From: Sphaerothrix gracilis
GTDB taxonomy: Bacteria; Cyanobacteriota; Cyanobacteriia; Phormidesmidales; Phormidesmidaceae
DNA: 64,000 nucleotides
Direction of reading: 5' to 3'
Assembly (NCBI RefSeq): GCF_030405905.1
Contig: NZ_JASATW010000012.1
Coordinates: 124,001 to 188,000 of the forward strand
Every line of letters starts with the position of its first letter. Position 1 is the stretch's first letter. Below the pieces are notes generated by a model, which did no database searches, was not told where the DNA came from, and saw nothing but the letters and a program-made list of their open reading frames with translations. Both the position numbers and the translations under genes were made by a program. Positions 17,589-25,401 of the stretch are shown here, piece after piece.

Positions 17589-18532
17589 GACTCTCCCTCT
17601 CCAAATGTGGGAGTGACGGCAAAGTTCATGCGAGCCAGTCCTCCGGGGGCTAAGCGAACTAGGCGAGATTGGCTGTTATTTTCAATGCGATAGAGATTGG
17701 GGGCCAGCGTATAACCGGGCAGGCTGCTGAGATCCAGCGTGCCGACGCGATTACCCGAAACAACATTGGCGATCGAAAACAGACCTTCCGGGTCGGTAAT
17801 GATGCGATTACCGTCGTCCATGAAAACAACGGCGTTGGGAACGCCCGCTTCTCCTGGCTGCTGCTCGCCATCAAAGTTTTTATCGACAAAGACGCGGCCA
17901 ATAATTGTGCCGCAGTCGGACAAAATACCGGGCCTGATGGTGAGCTGAAAAACGGCTGCAGCCGGTGGAATACCGGGTGCGGAAACCTGCGCTACGTTCT
18001 GCCCAGAACCGCGAATCGCATCGGGTGTGAGCAGAGCTGCATAGACGACCTCTAAGCGCTGACCGGGGGCTAAGGACACCGTGGCAAACTGAAAAACAAC
18101 CTGATTGCCGTTGGGCGTCACTTCACTGGGGGTTACCGGATTGCCTTCGACTGCGGCCCTGATGGAGTTGTCTACGTAAGCCAATCCCAGCGGCAACTGG
18201 TCTGCAACGGTAATCGGCGCAGCCGTAGCCTCGCCCGTGTTTTGAATCAATAGCCGATAGAGCACCACGTCACCTGGCTCAGCGGCTGCTCGATCCGCTG
18301 TTTTGGTGATACTGAGGGCGGGCTGCCCCGGCGTTTGAAATGAGGTTTCGTTGGAATTGACAGAAGTGCGATCGCCCGCTGGCCCGAAAGCTGCCCCCAC
18401 CTGGTTTGTAACTACAGTTTGAGCCTGCCCCCAGGGAGCGGGCTGCCACACGTAGCTCAACAGATAACTAGCTAAGACAGCCGTTAGAAACAGTAAGCCA
18501 CGCTGCAGGTTCTTTACAAGCCGTTTTTGCAT
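17585..18532 (-). CDS. Exported DUF11/SdrD B-like repeat protein
   Basis: The 315-residue protein has an N-terminal hydrophobic signal or anchor (about 12-37). A DUF11 repeat (about 75-190; LSITKTADRAAAEPGDVVLYR) precedes an SdrD B-like module (about 205-300; GRVFVDKNFDGEQQPGEAGVPN). Both module types are found in surface adhesins; the DKNFDG loop resembles a calcium-binding site. It ends inside the start of the barrel gene (4-base ATGA overlap), making it the first gene of a coupled three- or four-gene operon. The ATG at 18532 has no clear Shine-Dalgarno. In some proteobacteria, as I recall, DUF11, SdrD and OmpA modules occur in single giant proteins; here they are separate chains. Confidence 0.75.
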   Translation of the reverse strand: MQKRLVKNLQRGLLFLTAVLASYLLSYVWQPAPWGQAQTVVTNQVGAAFGPAGDRTSVNSNETSFQTPGQPALSITKTADRAAAEPGDVVLYRLLIQNTGEATAAPITVADQLPLGLAYVDNSIRAAVEGNPVTPSEVTPNGNQVVFQFATVSLAPGQRLEVVYAALLTPDAIRGSGQNVAQVSAPGIPPAAAVFQLTIRPGILSDCGTIIGRVFVDKNFDGEQQPGEAGVPNAVVFMDDGNRIITDPEGLFSIANVVSGNRVGTLDLSSLPGYTLAPNLYRIENNSQSRLVRLAPGGLARMNFAVTPTFGEGES

Positions 18533-19086
18533 TTAAAACACACGCTGCTAGGTAGCTGGAACGCAACTCGATAAGATGCGTTAACAAATTATCCTGATTT
18601 AGACGATGCGAGCTTGTACAGAAGAATAGGGAATCTTGTACGCACTGGCATGGAATCGATCACCCTGACAAAATCGCGCATTCACAAAGACTACATACCA
18701 GGCTTTATGAAAAGCGCTTCAGAATAGACTACTACAGCGAGGGGTCTAGCCCCCCAGCAGCCTGCTCAGTATCGCTCAAAAGCCGCCTTCAACCTCCGAG
18801 AATATACGGTTATCTCGTTCTCTTTTTAGCCAAATCAGACACCGATTTTTCTCGGTGCTGAGGCAAAAAAGCTGGCTGTCACGGGCTTTGAGGATACGTA
18901 AAATCCTACGGCTCAGAGTATTCCATGACCATTTACCTTTTTGCAAGACCTCTTGCCGGCAAATTGCGGTTAATTTGCTCTGATGGCAGCGTCAAGTCAG
19001 GAATAGCTTGCATATTGCCCCATAGTTAAAATTTTTATAAAGTCCATCTTCAGACTGATAATTCCAGCCTCTATCAGATCGATCTA
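18533..19086. other. 554-base intergenic region between the surface operon and trpA
   Basis: No coding frame with a credible start was seen. The region should hold the promoter of the leftward surface operon and the end of the trpA transcript. One hairpin is listed separately. No known RNA gene was recognised. Confidence 0.5.
18836..18860 (-). terminator. Hairpin, possible trpA transcript end
   Basis: CAG-A-CACCGA and TCGGTGCTG form a nine-pair stem with one bulged A and a six-base T-rich loop. It lies about 230 bases past the trpA stop. No T-run follows on the leftward strand, so terminator function is weakly supported. Confidence 0.3.
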
Positions 19087-19881
19087 TCAGGAAAGTGCGG
19101 CTTTGAGCTGCTGACAGAAGGCTTCAATCTCAGCCAGTCCAGCGGACTGATTGGCAGCTAGCCGCTTAACAAAAGCGCTGCCGACAATCACAGCATCTGC
19201 TCCCCAGTCTTTAAGCTGCTGGGCCTGCTCTGGCTGCGAAACCCCAAAACCAACCCCAACGGGCTTGTCTGTCACCGCTCGCAATTCTTGCAGGAGGGAC
19301 TGAACTCGCGACTGAATCTCAGAGCGCATCCCAGTTACACCCGTGACGCTGACGAGATAAATGAAGCCGCGAGACTTGGTAACGATTTGTCTGATGCGAT
19401 CGCGCGGCGTTGTCGGCGCAATTAGCAGCGTAATTTCAATGCCAGCGGCGGCGGCTGGCGCTAGGAGCATTTCAACTTCTTCCAGCGGCAGGTCTGGCAC
19501 CACCAGTCCTCTAGCCCCTGCCGCCGCAATTTCTTGAAAAAAAGCGTCTATGCCCCGATTTAGAATCGGATTGTAGTAGGTGAACAGAATAATCGGTGCC
19601 TGAATTTGAGGGCTGACCGATCGCACAATCTCTAAAACCTGATCTAGGGTAACCCCTTGCTGCAACGCTCTGGTGGCAGCCGCCTGAATCACTGGCCCGT
19701 CAGCAAGCGGATCAGAGTAGGGGACACCTAGCTCAATAAAATCGGCCCCGCTGCGATCGAGCACCTGAAGCGCTTCAGCGGTCGTAGCTAAATCAGGATC
19801 CCCCGCCGTGATGAAGGGGATTAAAGCGCACTGTTGGCGATCGCGGAGAAGACGGAACTGCTCAGAAACGGACTTCATCAA
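19087..19881 (-). CDS. trpA: Tryptophan synthase alpha chain
   Basis: The 264-residue protein is TrpA, which cleaves indole-3-glycerol phosphate to indole and glyceraldehyde-3-phosphate for the beta subunit in the cytosol. Family motifs are clear: FITAGDPD (about 23-30), FIELGVPYSDPLADGPVIQ with the catalytic Glu (about 50-68), GLVVPDLPLEE with the catalytic Asp, FIYLVSVTGVTG, and VGFGVSQPEQA. Length is normal. It sits downstream of ndhL and a DUF3007 gene on the same strand, an arrangement I recall from other cyanobacteria, not in a trp operon; trpC is elsewhere in this window. Confidence 0.96.
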   Translation of the reverse strand: MMKSVSEQFRLLRDRQQCALIPFITAGDPDLATTAEALQVLDRSGADFIELGVPYSDPLADGPVIQAAATRALQQGVTLDQVLEIVRSVSPQIQAPIILFTYYNPILNRGIDAFFQEIAAAGARGLVVPDLPLEEVEMLLAPAAAAGIEITLLIAPTTPRDRIRQIVTKSRGFIYLVSVTGVTGMRSEIQSRVQSLLQELRAVTDKPVGVGFGVSQPEQAQQLKDWGADAVIVGSAFVKRLAANQSAGLAEIEAFCQQLKAALS

Positions 19882-20031
19882 TTTTCCTGCTTGACTAGCA
19901 CCTGGCAGGCTATAGCGCTCAGCTAGCTACCTATTGCTTAGGCAGCCCAACTGAGCAAAACAGCCCCTAAAGCAGTCTAAGCTAACCGGAGAGTTTACAA
20001 AGGCCGTAATCAGAAATTTTAGCTGTCTGTG

Positions 20032-20364
20032 TTAGACAGGCGGCGTTTCTGAAGCCGACTTAGCCTCGGCCTCAGCCGCGATTTCCGCTTGCAAAGCTTC
20101 TAGTTCTGCTGGCGTCAGGGAGTCTAGCCGCTTTTGCAGCACTGCATCTTCGTAATCCTGGAGCTGCTGATGGTAGGTCATATTCTGACTCAAAGCCCTA
20201 AATAAATAGGTGGCAACCCAGCCAATCAGCCCTCCAACAAAAGCGACCTGACTCCAAATACCGGCTGAGACATTGTCCAACCCTAGGAGCTGCAGCCCAA
20301 CATAGAGCAGCCCCCCCACTCCAAAAACACCCAGCCCAATGCCGATGACATCAATCCGTCTCAT
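20032..20364 (-). CDS. DUF3007 family membrane protein
   Basis: The 110-residue protein has two predicted membrane helices (about 5-27 and 38-57) and a helical acidic C-terminal tail (about 65-110; LTPAELEALQAEIAAEAEA). It matches my memory of the DUF3007 family, conserved in cyanobacteria and plastids with no firm biochemical role. It starts 13 bases after the ndhL stop and precedes trpA on the same strand. The link to ndhL hints at thylakoid membrane work, but this is only context. Confidence 0.72.
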   Translation of the reverse strand: MRRIDVIGIGLGVFGVGGLLYVGLQLLGLDNVSAGIWSQVAFVGGLIGWVATYLFRALSQNMTYHQQLQDYEDAVLQKRLDSLTPAELEALQAEIAAEAEAKSASETPPV

Positions 20365-20377
20365 AGCACTGATAAAT

Positions 20378-20590
20378 TTAGCTCTCTAGCTGACGCCGAC
20401 GGGGTCGAAAATTAAGGAAAGGACTCAGCAGCAGCATTCCCGGGAAGAAGAAAAAGACTAAAAAGTAAAGCAGAGTGCGCTCCCATGAACCTGCTGTGTA
20501 CCAGCGAGCCTTGAGGTAAAACAGCAAGAGGCCGGGCACAACTACTAGGTAAGCCCCGCCTAAAACCAGATACAGAATTGCAGTAATCAT
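20378..20590 (-). CDS. ndhL: NAD(P)H-quinone oxidoreductase subunit L
   Basis: The 70-residue hydrophobic protein has two membrane helices (about 4-27 and 38-60) joined by KARWYTAGSWERTLLYF, with the C-terminal NFRPRRRQ typical of NdhL (IctA). It is a membrane subunit of the cyanobacterial NDH-1 complex used in respiration, cyclic electron flow and CO2 uptake. It is the first gene of a leftward ndhL-DUF3007-trpA run. Confidence 0.92.
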   Translation of the reverse strand: MITAILYLVLGGAYLVVVPGLLLFYLKARWYTAGSWERTLLYFLVFFFFPGMLLLSPFLNFRPRRRQLES

Positions 20591-20882
20591 ACAGCGCTTA
20601 GATAATCAGCCTTTCTCATCTTAAAACCTGTTTGACAGTTCGAGTGGTTTAGCTTCTAAATCACTTTTGAGCATCAGAGCAAAAATTCTCGACCTTCTGA
20701 CTCAGCTTCGTGCTGCAGAGGTATTTTGCATAAGTCAAAGTAGCCCAGACATATAAGGTTTTGCACCGACTTAATCAGCTACTTTTTGAGTTTATGCAGA
20801 AGATAGTTGCATCTAAGGGCACTTGGTGGTGGAATAGACAATACGGTAAAAACCATCAGTGTGGCAGCCGCCACTACTGTCT

Positions 20883-21266
20883 GGGGGCGTGGCGGAATGG
20901 TAGACGCTACGGACTTAGGAAACTGAGCCTTGGCGGAGAAATCCCCCAAGTGGAAGCTCTCAAATTCAGGGAAACCTAAGTTCCTTCGGGAATATGGCAA
21001 TCCTGAGCCAAGCCTTTTTTGGGAGGGCGGAAGGCAAAAGACAAAGGTAAGGTCAGCTTTATCCCTTGTCTCGAAGCTTTCTTCTTTTCAACTAGGGAAG
21101 GTGCAGAGGCCCGACGGGAGCTACCCTAACGTCAAGTCGAGGGTAAAGGGAGGGTCCAATCCTTAAAGCCGCCGCTAGTCTCAGTGCGCTGGCAGCAGCG
21201 AAAGCTGTGAAAGGGTGAAAATCCGTTGACCGCAAGGTCGTGAGGGTTCAAGTCCCTCCGCCCCCA
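20883..21266 (+). tRNA. trnL-UAA: tRNA-Leu(UAA), interrupted by a group I intron
   Basis: The 5' exon (20883-20916) runs from acceptor GGGGGCG to U34 of the anticodon. The 3' exon (21218-21266) starts AAAATCCGT and ends with the T arm GAGGGTTCAAGTCCCTC, acceptor CGCCCCC and discriminator A. Joined, the anticodon loop is CUUAAAA inside the ACGGA/TCCGT stem, giving anticodon UAA. CCA is not encoded. The split site after U34 is the classic position in cyanobacteria and plastids. Confidence 0.96.
20917..21217 (+). other. Group I intron in tRNA-Leu(UAA)
   Basis: This 301-base intron begins AGGAAACTGAGCC after exon U34 and ends in the expected terminal G (GGGTG). Core segments of the cyanobacterial/plastid subclass IC3 intron are readable: CAAATTCAGGGAAACCTAAG early, then GGTGCAGAG, CGACGGGAGCTACCCTAACG and GGGTAAAGGGAGGGTCC in the P3-P8 core. 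It has no homing endonuclease gene and should self-splice with a guanosine cofactor. It is about 50 bases longer than the well-studied 249-base Anabaena intron, the extra length probably lying in peripheral loops. Confidence 0.94.
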
Positions 21267-21641
21267 TACACTGGCCTGACAAAAGGTGCATTCCTAACGT
21301 GATTTTAGTTGGAGATAAAGCAGCAAGGAACTGAAGTCTAGCGTCAGGGCTCAGGGAGGATAAGTTTTTCTGATTGGCTGCAGCACCAGGGCTGTAGCGC
21401 CACTTCTGGAGATTTTCTTACTGAAGAAAAATCTTATTTTCTGGATTCCTGTGGAATTTACTGAGTATCCTTTGTAGGCTGGAATGTGGTGCTAAGGATT
21501 GTTCAGTAGCTAGAATGGCTTTTTTAAAGCTGGCGGTTTGTAGGCTAAGTGGCCTGCAGCAGCGAGCCAATAGAGTCAAATCTTTATGCTTTAAGCAACT
21601 GCTATGAAGCCAATAATCTTATTAGCCCCACCTTTGTCTCA
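21267..21641. other. Intergenic region after the split tRNA
   Basis: No RNA gene or convincing protein start was seen here. The upstream in-frame GTG at 21549 would extend the next protein by 31 residues but has no Shine-Dalgarno. Confidence 0.4.
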
Positions 21642-23051
21642 ATGTCCTCTGCTGTCTTTAATGTCGCAATGATAGTGGATAGAGTTCCGGGTGATTATCA
21701 GTCTGCATCTTCCTCCTCTCCTGAGCGAGCGCAGCTTGAGCTACAAGAAGCTCAGCAAACTATTTACGACTTTCTGCTCAACATCGTCAAAACCTGGCCA
21801 GCGGCTGAGGTTTTGGAAGAATTTAAGCACCTGTTCATTCAGCATAACGACACGACTACCGCAGAGACTTTGCCATCTCTGTATACCCTTGTCTTTGCCA
21901 ACAATGAGCAGGAATTTTGTAATACGTTAAAGCGCTCATGCTACATCTTGATCAACAACTGGGAGGTCAAGCGTGAGCATGAAGCTATTCAGTCATTAAT
22001 CGAGCTATTTGAAGATCCGGTGCTGCGGCGACACACCTATTCGCCTACCTTAAAGCGCTTGCGCAACTGGCTGAAACGCTTTGTCGAAAGCGAAGATTTT
22101 CAGACGATTCGTCTGTTTGTGGCACGTCTACGGGAGGAACCGCAAGAGGAGCAATGGTCATCTCGATATACGTCCTATCTGCTGGTACCGCAGTACACCG
22201 ACATGCAGAACCCGGTTGAGCAGCGCGAAGCAGCTCGCGTTCTTTCCCGGCGACTGAAAGATCAGTTTAAGTTTGAGCTAGCACTTTATACGGCCCATTC
22301 CCAGTCAGCTATTCCTGTCAAAAACAAAAGGCTGCGCAATCCGACGGCCCTGGGTGAGGGAGCCCTGAGACTGATCAAGGCGATTGTGGCCCGGCGGGGG
22401 CGCTATAGCTATCACAATCTAGCCCACCTCTTTCTGCAGCAGACTCGTGAGTTGAGCTATCGCGGCTTTAAGAAGAGTTTGGTCAATTACCTAATTTTTT
22501 CGGTACAGCAAAAGGAATTCGTCAAAACGCTGAAGGTGCAGCTTTCAGAAAAGCTCAATCGGCTCCATGTTGACTACAACGATGACCCGGTGGACTCATC
22601 GCTAATTTTGCGTACCTGCAATCGGGCGATTGACTACCTGACAACCGAAGACAAAACCACACCTTCAGCCCTTTTTACGCTGTTGCTGTCGCAGGGGAGT
22701 GCGCTGACCCTGGCGATTGTTTTGCTCAAGCTGATTTTGGTTTCTAAAAGCTCCCATGCCTATTTAGAGGTGCGGATTGCGGAACTCATTCGCTACTACG
22801 AACAGTTTCCCCGCGATCAGTGTCGCTGGATTATCAACTTTTTAGAAATATTCAGCGTTACGTTTGCTATCTATGCCGAGAATATTGAGTACAACCTGAT
22901 TCAGCTAGACGAAAACGGAGAAGTGTCTGCTAATTTGTCTAAGCGAGTTAACTTAGATGCCTGCCGTATTTTTTCTCAGGCGATCAGACAGCCTGAACCT
23001 TTATCAGGAGACAACCAGACTAAAGAAGAGACAGATCTGATCGATGAATAG
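21642..23051 (+). CDS. Conserved helical protein of unknown function
   Basis: The product is about 469 residues from the ATG at 21642, or 500 from the GTG at 21549; neither has a clear ribosome site. I do not recognise a named domain. It is predicted mostly alpha-helical and soluble, with many charged amphipathic stretches (LKRLRNWLKRFVES, LAHLFLQQTRELSYRGFKK) and one hydrophobic segment near residues 370-390 (ALTLAIVLLKLILV). The C-terminus is acidic. The regular helical pattern resembles scaffold-like cyanobacterial proteins, but this is an impression. It is flanked by the split tRNA-Leu and the convergent larC, only one base away at the 3' end. Confidence 0.7.
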   Translation: MSSAVFNVAMIVDRVPGDYQSASSSSPERAQLELQEAQQTIYDFLLNIVKTWPAAEVLEEFKHLFIQHNDTTTAETLPSLYTLVFANNEQEFCNTLKRSCYILINNWEVKREHEAIQSLIELFEDPVLRRHTYSPTLKRLRNWLKRFVESEDFQTIRLFVARLREEPQEEQWSSRYTSYLLVPQYTDMQNPVEQREAARVLSRRLKDQFKFELALYTAHSQSAIPVKNKRLRNPTALGEGALRLIKAIVARRGRYSYHNLAHLFLQQTRELSYRGFKKSLVNYLIFSVQQKEFVKTLKVQLSEKLNRLHVDYNDDPVDSSLILRTCNRAIDYLTTEDKTTPSALFTLLLSQGSALTLAIVLLKLILVSKSSHAYLEVRIAELIRYYEQFPRDQCRWIINFLEIFSVTFAIYAENIEYNLIQLDENGEVSANLSKRVNLDACRIFSQAIRQPEPLSGDNQTKEETDLIDE

Positions 23052-23052
23052 C

Positions 23053-24366
23053 CTAATTGGGTGATCCTTTGCGATCGCGGTACCACTGCTGCAGCACTTC
23101 TCGGCAAACAGTTTGCCAGGGTAGTTTGTGTGTTTGGGCAGCTTGGGCACAGTCCTCGTATTCTGGCTGAACATTGAGTAGCTGCCCAGTCTGAGCATGG
23201 CGGGCAGTCTTGACGGCTATAGGGCCGTAGGGAGTTTCCAGCGTTTCTAGGGTTCTGGGCAGGCGATCGCGGGACTGGACGCTGCGGCGAATTCCCAAAG
23301 TTGTCGTTTCTTCAAACAAGACCGTCTCGCAGGCAGCAACCTGAGCGGGCAGGCAAATGACAGTGAGCAAAAGGCCGGGACGAGATTTTTTCATGCCGGC
23401 AGGCTGGCTAAATACGTCTAGAGCCCCGACCGATAAGAGCCGCTCAAACAGAAAGCCGACGGCTTGAGGACTCAAATCGTCCACCTGCGTTTGTAGTTTA
23501 ATCACCGTCTCTTCGACTGCGCCACTGTAGGCGGCGATCGCTTCTGGCTCAGAGGCAGCAGGTTGAGCCGCCCGCGAGGCGGTAGCCACTGCAGGCATTT
23601 CCAGAGCGGCCTTGCCGAGCCATAGCCGCAGCAAGTTGGGGATGGGCAAGTCATGTCCGCCCGCCCCTAAACCGACTTTCTGGAGCTGCATCGGTGGCGG
23701 TGTCCCAAACCCAGTGGCTAAAGTTACGGCGATCGCCGCGCCGGTCGGCGTAACCAGCTCTTTTTGAATGCCGTTGCTATAGATTGGCACCTGGCCCAGC
23801 TCAAACAGTTTGAGAACGGCGGGGGCCGGGACAGGAAGCTGACCGTGAGCAGCGCGAATGAAGCCGCCGCCTGTGGGCAAGGCAGAGCAGTAAAGGGCGT
23901 CAATATCCAGCCAGTCTAGCCCCAAACAGGTTCCAACAATATCAACGATGGCGTCAGTTGCCCCAACTTCGTGAAAATGAACCTGATTGATATCAATGCC
24001 GTGAACGGCGGCCTCAGCTACTGCTAGCTGGCGAAAAATTGCCAAGCTCCAGGCGATCGCCCGCGCGGGTAAAGCGGCCTGCTGAATCAGCGCCTCAATT
24101 TCAGGTAGGTGGCGGCTATGGGCTGCTGTTCCAGAGTGAGCATGCGCCTGCTCAGCCGGATCTGAGCTTAGATCCACCCAAACTTTAGTCCCCGTCTGTC
24201 CCTGACGGACAACCCGCTCAGCTCGCAGCGAGAACTCTGCCGCCATCGGCAGGTGGGCTAACTGCTCGCTGAGATAGCTTAGCGGCACCCCCATATCCAC
24301 CAAAGCGCCCAAGCACATATCTCCCGCAATTCCAGTCGGACAGTCTAGATAGGCTAACGTTTTCAT
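23053..24366 (-). CDS. larC: LarC-type nickel insertion protein (nickel-pincer cofactor)
   Basis: Starting at the ATG at 24366, which has AAGGA six bases upstream, the protein is 437 residues. It begins MKTLAYLDCPTGIAGDM, followed by LGALVDMGVP and the metal-site motif HFHEVGATDAIVDIVG (about 145-160), all diagnostic of LarC (old DUF111). LarC inserts nickel into the pyridinium-bisthiocarboxylate mononucleotide to complete the nickel-pincer cofactor, using CTP. In Lactobacillus plantarum LarC is made by a programmed frameshift; here the N- and C-terminal parts are in one frame. No larA, larB or larE gene lies nearby, so the client enzyme is unknown. Confidence 0.88.
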   Translation of the reverse strand: MKTLAYLDCPTGIAGDMCLGALVDMGVPLSYLSEQLAHLPMAAEFSLRAERVVRQGQTGTKVWVDLSSDPAEQAHAHSGTAAHSRHLPEIEALIQQAALPARAIAWSLAIFRQLAVAEAAVHGIDINQVHFHEVGATDAIVDIVGTCLGLDWLDIDALYCSALPTGGGFIRAAHGQLPVPAPAVLKLFELGQVPIYSNGIQKELVTPTGAAIAVTLATGFGTPPPMQLQKVGLGAGGHDLPIPNLLRLWLGKAALEMPAVATASRAAQPAASEPEAIAAYSGAVEETVIKLQTQVDDLSPQAVGFLFERLLSVGALDVFSQPAGMKKSRPGLLLTVICLPAQVAACETVLFEETTTLGIRRSVQSRDRLPRTLETLETPYGPIAVKTARHAQTGQLLNVQPEYEDCAQAAQTHKLPWQTVCREVLQQWYRDRKGSPN

Positions 24367-24449
24367 AAAATCCTTGAGCAAGTGGCGATCGCGCCGCCAT
24401 CATAGAACCAAGCCAACCGGCGGGCGTAGCATTACATCTCAACAGCACT

Positions 24450-25109
24450 ATGGCAACCCTATACAACGTTCATCACCAAACTCCCCAGACCCGAAAAATC
24501 GAGAAAATTCGGCAGGCACTGCAGCAGGGAGCTGTTATGCTCTACCCCACCGACACGGTTTACGCCATTGGCTGCGATCTCAATGTTAAATCAGCGGTTG
24601 AGCGAGTCAGGCAGCTCAAGCAGATGAACAACGATAAACCCCTTACTTTTCTCTGTTCATCCCTCTCGAATATTGCGGACTATGCCAGGGTCAGCGACGG
24701 AGCCTACCGCATCATCAAGCGGCTGATTCCAGGGCCATACACGTTTTTACTGCCCGCCACTAAGCTGGTGCCGCGCTTGGTTATGAGTCCTAAACGGCGC
24801 ACAACGGGCATTCGGGTGCCTGACTGTCCTATTTGTCTATCGCTGATTCAATCTCTAGGCAATCCGGTGGTTTCCACCTCAGCCCTATCAATTACGCATG
24901 GCGATCAGGTTGTCAGCGATCGCACCGCGAAAGCCGAGCTTTTTGCTCGCCTAGAGGGCCGGGTGGACATCATTATCGACGATGAACAGCCAATGGGCTA
25001 CCAGGTTTCTAGCATTCTGGATTTAACTGCAGCAGAACCTGTAATGACGCGGCAGGGACTGGGGGCAGAGGCCGCTTCTGCCTGGGGGGTTGCCCCGGCT
25101 CAAGGCTAG
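24450..25109 (+). CDS. Sua5/YciO/YrdC/YwlC family protein (YciO-like)
   Basis: The 219-residue protein carries the YrdC-fold motifs GAVMLYPTDTVYAIGCDL (about 28-45), LKQMNNDKPLTFLC (about 56-69), GPYTFLLPA and RRTTGIRVPDCPICL. Such proteins bind ATP, threonine and bicarbonate and form threonylcarbamoyl-AMP for tRNA t6A37. The short form without a Sua5 C-domain, and the KRRTTGIRVPD context, look more like YciO, which is a weaker or alternative enzyme in E. coli. A separate TsaC/Sua5 gene may exist outside the window. It is divergent from larC, 83 bases away. Confidence 0.82.
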   Translation: MATLYNVHHQTPQTRKIEKIRQALQQGAVMLYPTDTVYAIGCDLNVKSAVERVRQLKQMNNDKPLTFLCSSLSNIADYARVSDGAYRIIKRLIPGPYTFLLPATKLVPRLVMSPKRRTTGIRVPDCPICLSLIQSLGNPVVSTSALSITHGDQVVSDRTAKAELFARLEGRVDIIIDDEQPMGYQVSSILDLTAAEPVMTRQGLGAEAASAWGVAPAQG

Positions 25110-25341
25110 ACTGTCTACCCAACTGTCACACAGGCCGATATTACATTAACTTTTGTGAAGCATTTACGTAGAAAGCAACAGTGCTTGGCCTCATAGGGAT
25201 ACACCGCTGCTATTTGGACCGCTGCAGTTTTACGATTAACTGGCACAATCAAGGCTGTGACAGTTGGTTGTGATAGTGACACACTCATTGCCCGCAGGTA
25301 ATGGCAGATTGCCTAGAGTGAGGATGTCAGATACAGACTGG

Positions 25342-25359
25342 GTAACTAAATCCGGTTAC
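25342..25359. promoter_or_regulatory. Perfect inverted repeat upstream of hetZ
   Basis: GTAAC (25342-25346), eight bases, then GTTAC (25355-25359) form a perfect dyad 43 bases before the hetZ ATG. It resembles but does not match the NtcA box GTA-N8-TAC, since the arm spacing differs. It may be an operator for an unidentified dimeric regulator. Confidence 0.3.
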
Positions 25360-25401
25360 TGCCACAGTCTCTTGTTTGCCGTGCATCACCAGGTAATTTT
25401 T

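Noticed and set aside
20761..20979. Open frame running across the tRNA-Leu 5' exon and intron
   Set aside because: The bases are explained by the split tRNA and group I intron core; the translated peptide has no recognisable features.
25342..25359. NtcA box upstream of hetZ
   Set aside because: The dyad is GTAAC-N8-GTTAC; NtcA needs GTA-N8-TAC, so the half-site spacing does not fit.
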